A DNA stretch of 30,077 bases from JBCCJA01 sp039045975 (GTDB taxonomy: Bacteria > Planctomycetota > Planctomycetia > Planctomycetales > Planctomycetaceae). The stretch spans positions 1 to 30,077 of the forward strand of contig JBCCJA010000050.1 in assembly GCA_039045975.1 (NCBI GenBank), given 5' to 3'. The position numbers were made by a program, and so were the translations under genes. Below, piece after piece: positions 1 to 7,563 of this stretch. Positions within the stretch are counted from its first letter, which is position 1. Each line of letters starts with the position of its first letter. The notes under the pieces were generated by a model that worked only from the letters and a program-made list of their open reading frames with translations, was not told where the DNA came from and made no database searches.

Positions 1-1847
1 GGACCGGCCGCGTCTTGCGCCGCGGCGGAGAGGTCGGCCCAACTGACGGCTTCGTCGAGGACGAAGTTCAGGTCGCGTTCGATCGCGGGGAATTCGGGGA
101 TCGGCGTGAACGACGGCTTGAGAACGGTCGCGGCGACGAGCGGGGCGAGGTCGAGTTCGGCGACGCAGACCTCGTCCCGCAGGCCGAGTTGCGGCGCGTC
201 GCGGACCGCGTCGGCGACCTCGCCGAGCAGGCCGAACGGTTTTCCGTCGAGTGCCAGCGTCGCGCCGCGGCCCGGGACGAATCCGCCGAACGTGGTCGGT
301 TCCGCCGTCAGAACGGCGGCGGGGGCGAGCTTCGCGACGACCGCTTCGACGACGCCTTTGAGTTCGCCGAACGCCCCGCCCTTCACGAGTGTGAGTTTCT
401 GCGGCTCGGCGGCCGGGTCGCCGGGGCTGTCGGCGAGGAAGACGCGGGCGACCTCGAACAGGTCGGCTTCGAACGTCCCGGCCCGCTCGTTATCGCGGCG
501 GCAGGCGAGGAGGCTCGGGACGAGTGACCGTCGCAGGACGTTCTCGACCTTGCGGGACGAGTGCTCGACCGACAGCGGGGACGCACCGGCCCCCGGCGGA
601 TCAAAGAGCGCCGACTCGTCGGCCGTCACGAACGACAGCGTGACCGATTCGGAGAACCCGTAGCCGAACAGCGTGTCGCGGAGCCGGTCGACGACCCGCA
701 TCGCCTTCGGGACGGTCGCGACGGCGACCGGCAGCGTCGCGTTGTCGTCGAGTTCGTCGTAGCCGACGACGCGGGCGAACTCCTCGATCAGGTCGACCTC
801 GCGGGTGAGGTCGGGACGCCAAGACGGCGGCAGGTACGCGTCTCCGCCGTGCTTGGCGATGCCGAGCGGTGCGAAGACGGCGTCGATCTGTGCCCGCGTC
901 GCCGGCGTGCCGAGGAGTTGTTCGACTTTTTCGGTCCGCAGCGTGATCGGGCCGGCGTCCATGTCGTCCCGCACGTCGACGTCGACCGCCCCGGCGAGGA
1001 GTTCGCCGCCGGCGAGGTCGAGGATCAGCTTCGCGCAGCGTCGGCTGTGGAGGTCGAGTCGGACGACGTCGGTGAGGCGTTCGAAGCGGTACTGGGACGG
1101 GCTGAACAGCTTCAGCGAGCGGGCCGCGTTGCGGACGTCCAGCGGGCCGAACGCGGCGGCCTCGAGCAAGACGTCGGTCGTGCCCTCGGTGATCTCTGAG
1201 CCGGCGCCGCCCATGACGCCGGCGATCGCGACCGGCCTTTCCGCGTCGGCGATCACGCCGAACGACGGCTTCAGTTCGTAAGTTTCGTGATTGATCGCCT
1301 CGATCTGTTCGCCGGCGGCGGCCCGGCGGACGACGATTTTCGGCCCGGCGACCTTCGCGAGATCGAACGCGTGGAACGGCTGTCCGGTCTCGAACATCAC
1401 GTAGTTCGTGGCGTCGACGACGTTGTTGACCGGCGTGTAATTCGCATCGATCGCCCTCAGCCGGTCCTGCAGCCATGCCGGCGTCGGGCCGACCTTCACG
1501 CCTCGGATGACCCTCGCGACGTACCGCGGGCAGAGGTCGCCGTCTTCGATCTCGACCGAGATCAGGCCGTCGACCGCGGTGCCCGAGACCGGCGGGTCGC
1601 AGTCGGGGCCGCGGAGTTCGGTGCCGTACAGCGTCGCGATCTCCCGCGCGACGCCGACGTGGCCGAGACAGTCGGGGCGGTTCGAGGTTACCTCCAGGTC
1701 GATCGCGACGTCGGTCTCGCCCGAGGGCAGCGTGACTTCCTCGACTCCCTCCAGGTTGAGGCCCGACTTGGTGAGGCGGTCGGTGAGGTCGTCGAGCGGC
1801 ATGTCGACGTCGACATAGTCGGCGAGCCAGCGTCGGCTGACGATCAT
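1..1847 (-). CDS. pheT: Phenylalanine--tRNA ligase beta subunit, short form, C-terminus off window
   Basis: Beta chain of the alpha2-beta2 phenylalanyl-tRNA synthetase, which charges tRNA-Phe in the cytoplasm. Reading leftward from the ATG at 1847 gives 615 uninterrupted residues to the window edge. Seen in order: the N-terminal start MIVSRRWLADYV, TSNRPDCL (residues 54-61), the B3/B4 signature AIAGVMGG (207-214), the B5 segment PSWRPDLTREVDLIEEFARV, and the start of the ferredoxin-fold anticodon-binding domain (PEFPAIERDLNFVLD). Roughly 70 residues should lie outside the window. The TSNRPD motif sits about 100 residues earlier than in E. coli PheT, so the OB-fold (EMAP-type) tRNA-binding domain is absent. 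AGGA lies about 8 bases before the ATG. No pheS lies directly upstream; the next gene, glgB, is divergent. Confidence 0.95.
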   Translation of the reverse strand, partial: MIVSRRWLADYVDVDMPLDDLTDRLTKSGLNLEGVEEVTLPSGETDVAIDLEVTSNRPDCLGHVGVAREIATLYGTELRGPDCDPPVSGTAVDGLISVEIEDGDLCPRYVARVIRGVKVGPTPAWLQDRLRAIDANYTPVNNVVDATNYVMFETGQPFHAFDLAKVAGPKIVVRRAAAGEQIEAINHETYELKPSFGVIADAERPVAIAGVMGGAGSEITEGTTDVLLEAAAFGPLDVRNAARSLKLFSPSQYRFERLTDVVRLDLHSRRCAKLILDLAGGELLAGAVDVDVRDDMDAGPITLRTEKVEQLLGTPATRAQIDAVFAPLGIAKHGGDAYLPPSWRPDLTREVDLIEEFARVVGYDELDDNATLPVAVATVPKAMRVVDRLRDTLFGYGFSESVTLSFVTADESALFDPPGAGASPLSVEHSSRKVENVLRRSLVPSLLACRRDNERAGTFEADLFEVARVFLADSPGDPAAEPQKLTLVKGGAFGELKGVVEAVVAKLAPAAVLTAEPTTFGGFVPGRGATLALDGKPFGLLGEVADAVRDAPQLGLRDEVCVAELDLAPLVAATVLKPSFTPIPEFPAIERDLNFVLDEAVSWADLSAAAQDAAG

Positions 1848-2210
1848 CGTGCGTCCTGGAGAATCGCTATCAGAATCTGAAGTCTGAGCCGTGAGGCGAG
1901 GTGACGGGGCCGAGTCGTTTCCTTCCGCCGTGTCGACCCGGGGCGGCCGTGGGCCGTCGCGGCCGCACGATCTCGGGCGACGCGGTGACCTCGCCTGACG
2001 GCTCGGGCTTTCGTTCCGCATCGCCGCGAGACGTGCGTACCAGCCGGGAATCGTATGTCGGGCGGCTTCGTTCCGGAAGCGGGCCGCCGCGGCCGGCGGA
2101 AAGCGGCAAAGTCTCTGGAATCGCTACAGCCCGCCGACCGGCCGCGACGACACCAAAGATCGGGCACGGACTCGACTTCCGTGAGTTCCATTTGGCACCG
2201 GTCGGCCCCG
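1848..2210. other. Intergenic region between divergent pheT and glgB
   Basis: This 363-base gap should contain the promoters of both divergent genes, but I see no convincing -35/-10 pair in so G+C-rich a stretch. It holds one palindromic element (1886-2004). A reading frame in phase with glgB runs back to 2055, but its residues are arginine- and serine-rich and do not look like a conserved protein. Confidence 0.5.
1886..2004. repeat. Imperfect palindromic element upstream of pheT
   Basis: Two 20-base arms, 1886-1905 and 1985-2004, are reverse complements with 2 mismatches and enclose 79 bases. Read on the minus strand, the right arm with its flank (AAAGCCCGAGCCGTCAGGCG) resembles the arm of the perfect palindrome at 16642-16721 (AAAGCCCGAGCGGTCACGCG), about 20 of 23 bases over the longer comparison. 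This suggests one dispersed repeat family. The loop has no recognisable content. Confidence 0.6.
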
Positions 2211-4280
2211 ATGACAAAATCGCATCAACAATCGATTATGCAGTCGACGCGGGCCACGCGTTCTCGCCGTCTCGCCGGTCGCTACGTCCATCACCCGGCC
2301 GGGCCGGCCAAGGCCCGTGCGGTCGAAGACGTCGGTCAGACCGCCGAGGCCGACGGGACTCCCGAAGCCCGGATCGCGATGATCGCCGATCGGCTCGGGA
2401 ATTACCGGGCGGCGTTGGAACAAATTCAGAGCGGGACGAACGCCACGATGTATCACTGGCTCGGAGCACACCCGACCGAACACGACGGGAAACAGGGCAC
2501 CCGCTTCGCCGTCTGGGCCCCGAACGCGGCCGAGGTCTCCGTCATCAGCCATGGCAACGGCTGGTCGCCCGGGCGTGACCACCTGTGGGGGTCCGACTCG
2601 GGCGTGTGGAGCGGCTTCATCGAGGGGTTCGGGCACGGCGACGCGTACAAGTACGCGATCCGCGGCAAGGACGGGCAGATCCACGAGAAGGCCGACCCGG
2701 TCGCGTTCTTCGCGGAGAAACCGCCGCAGACGGCGAGCATCTGCTGGGACCTGTCCCGCTACGAATGGTCCGATTCGGACTGGCTGGCCCGTCGCGCGAG
2801 TACCGATTGGCTGAAGCGGCCGATTTCGATTTACGAGGTCCACCTCGGCAGCTGGAAGCGTCCGAAGGACGGCCGGACGTACTACAGCTATCACGAGCTC
2901 GCCGCGATGCTCGTCGACCACTGCCACGAGTACGGCTTCACGCACCTGGAGCTGATGCCGATCACGGAATATCCGTTCGACGGCTCGTGGGGCTATCAGA
3001 CGACCGGCTACTTCGCGCCGACCAGCCGTTACGGCAGCCCGGACGACTTCAAACACTTCGTCGACACCTGCCACAAGAACGGCATCGGCGTCATCATGGA
3101 TTGGGTCCCGGCCCACTTCCCGACCGACGCGCACGGCCTCGGCAACTTCGACGGGACGTCTCTGTACGAGCACTCCGACCCGCGGAAGGGGTTCCACCCC
3201 GACTGGAACACCTTGATCTTTAATTACGGCCGGCACGAGGTCCGCGACTTCCTGCTCTCCTCGGCCCGTTTCTGGATCGACCAGTATCACATCGACGGCC
3301 TGCGGGTCGACGCGGTCGCGTCGATGCTCTATCTCGATTATTCGCGTGACGACGGCGAGTGGATCCCGAACCAGTTCGGCGGCCGCGAGAACCTCGACGC
3401 GATCCAGTTCCTTAAAGACATGAACGTCGAACTGCACGGGCAGTTCCCGGGCGTGCTGACGCTCGCGGAGGAGTCGACGAGTTGGGGCGGTGTGTCGCAC
3501 CCGGTCTACAACGGCGGGCTCGGCTTCAGCATGAAGTGGGACATGGGGTGGATGAACGACACCCTGCGTTACATCCGCCGTGACCCGATCCACCGGACGC
3601 ACCACCAGGACGAGCTTTCGTTCCGCATGGTCTACGCGTTCACGGAGAACTTCGCCCTGCCGCTGAGTCACGACGAGGTCGTGCACGGGAAGCAGTCGCT
3701 GCTGTCGCAGATGCCGGGCGACGTGTGGCAGAAGTTCGCGAACCTGCGTGTCCTGTACGGCTATCAGTTCACGCAGCCGGGGACGAATATTCTGTTCATG
3801 GGGGCCGAACTCGGGCAGTGGGTCGAGTGGGACCACGACGGCGAGCTCGACTGGCCGCTGATCGGCGAGCCGATGCACGACGGCCTGCGGACGTTCGTCT
3901 CCGAGCTTAATAATCTCTATAAAAACCACCGGGCCCTGTTCGAGGCCGACTTCACGCCGGAAGGCTTCGAGTGGGTCGCGGCCGACGACGCCGCGAACAG
4001 CACATACGCGTATCTGCGGAAGTCGAACGACGGCGTCGAGAACCTGTTGTGCGTATTCAACATGACGCCCGTGCCGCGGGACGAGTACCGGATCGGCGTG
4101 CCGGTTCCGGGATACTACAAAGAGATTCTTAATAGCGACGCGTCGAAGTACGGCGGGTCGAACATCGGAAACAACGGCGGGGTCTATTCCGAGCCGATCG
4201 CGTCGCACGGGCGTGAGAACTCGATCGCGATGACTGTCCCGCCGCTGTCGTGCGTGGTCTTCCGCCCGATCGGCGGCTGA
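2211..4280 (+). CDS. glgB: 1,4-alpha-glucan branching enzyme GlgB
   Basis: Cytoplasmic GH13 enzyme that cuts alpha-1,4 glucan chains and rejoins them as alpha-1,6 branches during glycogen synthesis. Counting from the ATG at 2211 (690 residues), an N-terminal CBM48-type domain (HWLGAHP, RFAVWAPNAAEVSVI) precedes the GH13 barrel. The catalytic triad is visible: nucleophile Asp367 in DGLRVDAV, acid/base Glu420 in TLAEEST and Asp488 in LSHDEVVHGKQSL. A C-terminal all-beta amylase domain follows (about 590-690). The first ~50 residues are basic and unlike E. coli GlgB, so the start is uncertain: ATGs at 2238 and 2379 are alternatives, and the frame is open back to 2055. No other glycogen genes lie beside it; divergent pheT is on its left. 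Confidence 0.95.
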   Translation: MTKSHQQSIMQSTRATRSRRLAGRYVHHPAGPAKARAVEDVGQTAEADGTPEARIAMIADRLGNYRAALEQIQSGTNATMYHWLGAHPTEHDGKQGTRFAVWAPNAAEVSVISHGNGWSPGRDHLWGSDSGVWSGFIEGFGHGDAYKYAIRGKDGQIHEKADPVAFFAEKPPQTASICWDLSRYEWSDSDWLARRASTDWLKRPISIYEVHLGSWKRPKDGRTYYSYHELAAMLVDHCHEYGFTHLELMPITEYPFDGSWGYQTTGYFAPTSRYGSPDDFKHFVDTCHKNGIGVIMDWVPAHFPTDAHGLGNFDGTSLYEHSDPRKGFHPDWNTLIFNYGRHEVRDFLLSSARFWIDQYHIDGLRVDAVASMLYLDYSRDDGEWIPNQFGGRENLDAIQFLKDMNVELHGQFPGVLTLAEESTSWGGVSHPVYNGGLGFSMKWDMGWMNDTLRYIRRDPIHRTHHQDELSFRMVYAFTENFALPLSHDEVVHGKQSLLSQMPGDVWQKFANLRVLYGYQFTQPGTNILFMGAELGQWVEWDHDGELDWPLIGEPMHDGLRTFVSELNNLYKNHRALFEADFTPEGFEWVAADDAANSTYAYLRKSNDGVENLLCVFNMTPVPRDEYRIGVPVPGYYKEILNSDASKYGGSNIGNNGGVYSEPIASHGRENSIAMTVPPLSCVVFRPIGG

Positions 4281-4830
4281 GCGGTACGGGGGGCGGTGAT
4301 TGCGACTGGCACCGTCGGCCGGCCGGAGACGGTCTTTTGCGACTCGAACCTGCGTGGTGTCTGCGGATCGCGATGCCCCGCCGGTCTCTTAGTCGACGTT
4401 AACTTTTGACGCGGTCGCATCGATTCGTGCCTCGGTTCTGTCGGAACAGTGTCCGCGCTCTGTAGGGCAGGCCCCCGCCTGCCGAACTTCCGGTGAGCTC
4501 GGACATTACCCACGCCCGAAATTCGGCAGGCGGGGGCCTGCCCTACGACTTTTCAGACACGGCCTAATAGGTCGGCCTCATCGGTTGATTCCCTCCGTGT
4601 CGTACACCCACGGCTCGCGCTGCGGGTTGGTATTGCGACCGCCCCTGCGGTTTGGGGGCCCACGCCCGGACGGGCTCCGTGCCGTCGGAGGCTTTCCTGA
4701 CGCGATCGCTCCCGTCTTGCCGGCGTCGCCCAGGTTATCGGCGATTTTTAACGGGGTCGGTTGCCGCATCGGCGTGCCGGTCGCCATCTTGCGGCCCCGC
4801 TCAAGCCGAAACAGAAGACGGACGCACCCG
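4281..4830. other. Intergenic region between glgB and hppA
   Basis: A 550-base gap. It contains the first copy of the GTAGGGCAGGC palindromic repeat (4430-4564). The rest shows no recognisable gene. The frame of hppA is open back to 4585, but the extra residues look like translated noncoding DNA rather than a membrane protein. No clear promoter was found. Confidence 0.5.
4430..4564. repeat. Long palindromic repeat, copy 1 (left of hppA)
   Basis: A perfect 25-bp stem (4462-4486 with 4522-4546) beginning GTAGGGCAGGCCCCC encloses a 35-base loop. Flanks that match copy 2 extend the unit to about 135 bases: the left flank starts CCTCGGTTCTGTCGG and the right flank is CGACTTTTCAGACACGGCC. Copy 2 (7360-7493) carries both flanks in inverted order, but its loop is in the same orientation as here. 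No transposase lies nearby, so this resembles a REP/MITE-type element moved in trans. Confidence 0.85.
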
Positions 4831-7359
4831 ATGGATCTGCTCACACCCGCCGGCCTCGGGTCGGTCTTCCTGCCGCCGCTGGCGGCTGCCGACGCCGCCT
4901 CGCCCCTGATCGGCTTCGTGATGTTGTTGCCGCTGGCCGGGGCGGTCGCGGCGTTGCTGACGGCGAAGGGTTTCTTCGGCTGGATGGTCGCTCAGGACGA
5001 GGGCGACGAGAAGATGCGGCACATCGCGGAGGCGGTACGGGACGGGGCGAAGGCCTATCTGTACCAGCAATACAAGACGATCAGCGTCTTCGTCGTGGTG
5101 ATGTTTCTGGTGCTGGTCGGGCTGTCGGCCGGTCTCGGGATCCTGCCGGTCGCCGGGCCGTTCGCGTTCTTGACCGGGTCGTTCCTGTCGGGGCTGGCCG
5201 GCTGGTTCGGGATGAAGACGGCGACGCTCGCGAGCGCCCGCACGGCGAACGGCTGTAAGAACTCGCTGAACGACGGGCTGCAGATCGCGTTCAAGAGCGG
5301 CGCCGTGATGGGGCTGACGGTCGTCGGCCTGGCCTTGCTCGACGCGTCGCTGTGGCTGACGACGATGAAGTTCGTGCTGCCGCTGTTCGGGCTGGAGCTG
5401 TCCTGGGGCTTCATCTCGGGCACGATGTTCTGCTCGATCCTCGGGGCGAGCAGTCAGGCGTTGTTCGCCCGCGTCGGCGGCGGGATCTTCACGAAGGCGG
5501 CCGACGTCGGGGCCGACCTCTGCGGCAAGGTCGAGAACGCCCTCGACGAGGACGACCCGCGGAACCCGGCGACGATCGCGGACAACGTCGGCGATAACGT
5601 CGGCGACGTCGCCGGCATGGGGGCGGACCTTTACGAGTCGTACCTCGGCTCGATGATCGCGGCGCTGGCGCTCGGCGTGGCGGCGTTCTCGGGTTATCCG
5701 ACGCTGCAGGTCTGTGCGGCGGTGCTGCCGATGCTGATCGCGGGCGGCGGGATCGCGGCGTCGATATTCGGCATCGGGTTCGTACGGACGAAGGAAGACG
5801 CCAGTCAGACGGAGCTGCTGGAGTCGCTCGGCAAGGGCGTGACGGTCAGCAGCCTGGCGGTCGGCGTCGTCGCGTTCGTGCTCGTCGGGCTGCTGTTGGT
5901 GCTGCCTTCGGGCGGCGTGCCGGAAGGCGCGTCGATCCTCAAGGGCTGGCAGCTGTTCGCGGTGTACGGGGCGGTGCTGACCGGGCTCGTCGCGGGCGTG
6001 CTGATCGGCAAGTGGACCGAATATTCGACGAGCGACGCGTTCGCCCCGACGCAGCGGATCGCGGCCCAGTCGGCGACCGGGCCGGCGACGGTCATCATCG
6101 CCGGGCTCGCCGAGGGCATGATGAGCGTTTGGGTGCCGGTCATCGTCGTCGGGCTGGCGATCATGCTCGCGTTCGGGCTGTGCACCGGGTTCGATTTCGG
6201 CTCGGGGGCGGCGTTCTCGCTGGGGCTGTACGGCGTCGCGATCGCGGCGGTCGGGATGCTGAGCACGCTCGGCATTACGCTCGCGACCGACGCGTACGGA
6301 CCGATCGCCGACAACGCGGGCGGGAACGCCGAGATGAGCGGCCAGGAGCCGTTCGTCCGCGAGCGGACCGACGCCCTCGACCGCCTCGGCAACACGACGG
6401 CGGCGACGGGTAAGGGCTTCGCGATCGGCTCGGCGGCGTTGACCGCGGCGGCGTTGCTCGCGACGTACGCGGAGCAGGTGCGGACGGTGCTCGACACGAT
6501 GGGGGACGCGGTCGTCGTGTCGGAGGCGGCCGAAAATGCGGATGACGGGACGACGCTGCAGAAGCTGACGCCGCGGCTGTTCGTCCTGCCGGGTGCGGCC
6601 GAGGGCGAAGAGAACACCGCGCTGATCTTCGCCGACGCGGAGTCGATCGCTGCCGGTGTCGACGCGCTTGCGACTGCCGCGGTCGGCGGCTCGGTCGGGG
6701 TCGGCGATTACGACGAACTGCTCGCCGCCGGTGTGCTGAAGCCGGTCGCGACCGCCTCGATCCCGGAACTGATCCGCTTCTTTAATGTGACGCTGATCAA
6801 CCCGAAGGTGCTCGTCGGTCTGTTCGTCGGTGTGATGCTCGCGTTCCTGTTCTGTGCGTTCACGATGCAGGCGGTCGGCCGGGCCGCGGGGGCGATGGTC
6901 GAAGAGGTCCGCCGCCAGTTCCGCGACATCCCCGGCCTGCTCGACGGCGACGCGGAGCCGGACTATGCGAACTGTGTCGCGATCAGCACGAGCGGGGCGC
7001 TGAAGGAGATGATCCTCCCGGCCACGATCGGAATCGGGGCGCCGATCGTAGTCGGCGTGCTGCTCGGCGTAGAGGGCACGATGGGGCTGCTCGCCGGCGG
7101 TCTGAGCGGCGGATTCGCGCTCGCCGTCATGATGGCGAACGCGGGCGGGGCGTGGGACAACGCGAAGAAATATATCGAGGCCGGGGCCCACGGGGGCAAA
7201 GGGACCGACGCCCACAAGGCCTGCGTCGTCGGCGACACGGTCGGCGACCCGTTCAAAGACACGAGCGGACCGGCCCTTAATATTTTGATTAAGTTGATGA
7301 GCCTCGTGTCGGTCGTCTTCGCGGGCCTCGTGATCCGCTTCACGCTGTTCCCGATTTAA
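4831..7359 (+). CDS. hppA: K+-dependent membrane pyrophosphatase, probably Na+- or Na+/H+-pumping
   Basis: Integral membrane ion pump that hydrolyses cytosolic pyrophosphate to drive cation export. The 842 residues carry the family hallmarks: the substrate loop FTKAADVGADLCGKVE, DNVGDNVGDVAGMGADLY, TDAYGPIADNAGGNAEMS and, near the C-terminus, GDTVGDPFKDTSGPALNI. Ala524 and Gly527 in GNTTAATGKG are the K+-dependent signature (K+-independent enzymes have Lys and Thr). Glu269 in GADLYESY is placed as in the Thermotoga Na+ pump, not four residues later as in plant H+ pumps; this favours Na+ or dual transport (inference). A ~97-residue insertion (547-643) separates two membrane helices and lengthens the protein beyond the usual 670-770. 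The ATG at 4831 was chosen because the membrane protein begins there. A terminator (7504-7542) follows. Confidence 0.95.
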   Translation: MDLLTPAGLGSVFLPPLAAADAASPLIGFVMLLPLAGAVAALLTAKGFFGWMVAQDEGDEKMRHIAEAVRDGAKAYLYQQYKTISVFVVVMFLVLVGLSAGLGILPVAGPFAFLTGSFLSGLAGWFGMKTATLASARTANGCKNSLNDGLQIAFKSGAVMGLTVVGLALLDASLWLTTMKFVLPLFGLELSWGFISGTMFCSILGASSQALFARVGGGIFTKAADVGADLCGKVENALDEDDPRNPATIADNVGDNVGDVAGMGADLYESYLGSMIAALALGVAAFSGYPTLQVCAAVLPMLIAGGGIAASIFGIGFVRTKEDASQTELLESLGKGVTVSSLAVGVVAFVLVGLLLVLPSGGVPEGASILKGWQLFAVYGAVLTGLVAGVLIGKWTEYSTSDAFAPTQRIAAQSATGPATVIIAGLAEGMMSVWVPVIVVGLAIMLAFGLCTGFDFGSGAAFSLGLYGVAIAAVGMLSTLGITLATDAYGPIADNAGGNAEMSGQEPFVRERTDALDRLGNTTAATGKGFAIGSAALTAAALLATYAEQVRTVLDTMGDAVVVSEAAENADDGTTLQKLTPRLFVLPGAAEGEENTALIFADAESIAAGVDALATAAVGGSVGVGDYDELLAAGVLKPVATASIPELIRFFNVTLINPKVLVGLFVGVMLAFLFCAFTMQAVGRAAGAMVEEVRRQFRDIPGLLDGDAEPDYANCVAISTSGALKEMILPATIGIGAPIVVGVLLGVEGTMGLLAGGLSGGFALAVMMANAGGAWDNAKKYIEAGAHGGKGTDAHKACVVGDTVGDPFKDTSGPALNILIKLMSLVSVVFAGLVIRFTLFPI

Positions 7360-7493
7360 GCTGTGTCGGAAAAGTCGTAGGGCAGGCCCCTGCCTGCCGA
7401 ATTTCTGGTGATCTCGGACGTTACCTGCGTCCGAAATGCGGCAGGCGGGGGCCTGCCCTACAGATCGTCGACGCTGTTTCGACAGAACCGAGG
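7360..7493. repeat. Long palindromic repeat, copy 2 (right of hppA)
   Basis: Starts immediately after the hppA stop codon. Arms 7377-7401 and 7437-7461 pair over 25 bases with two mismatches. The left flank (GCTGTGTCGGAAAAGTC) is the reverse complement of the right flank of copy 1, and the right flank (to CGACAGAACCGAGG) is the reverse complement of the left flank of copy 1. The loop, however, aligns with the copy 1 loop in direct orientation. Confidence 0.85.
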
Positions 7494-7503
7494 CGAAATA
7501 AGT

Positions 7504-7542
7504 AACGGGCGGGTCGCCGTGGCGGCCCGCCCGTTGTTTTTT
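7504..7542 (+). terminator. Rho-independent terminator after hppA
   Basis: A G+C-rich stem AACGGGCGGG (7504-7513) pairs with CCCGCCCGTT (7526-7535), with a further partly paired inner part, followed by a T-rich run (GTTTTTTAT). The polarity fits transcription from hppA. The convergent haloperoxidase gene ends 22 bases further on, but the reverse strand lacks a comparable T run. Confidence 0.8.
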
Positions 7543-7563
7543 ATCGGTTGCTTGGCTTCCGAT

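Noticed and set aside
2124..4208. 694-codon open frame antisense to glgB
   Set aside because: Same reason: a shadow of glgB with no recognisable motif.
4585..4830. Possible earlier start of hppA
   Set aside because: The added 82 residues do not resemble a signal or membrane segment and show no codon preference; ATG at 4831 directly precedes the membrane protein.
4801..7215. 804-codon open frame antisense to hppA
   Set aside because: Arg/Asp/His-rich composition typical of the reverse strand of a G+C-rich gene; hppA on the other strand has full family motifs.
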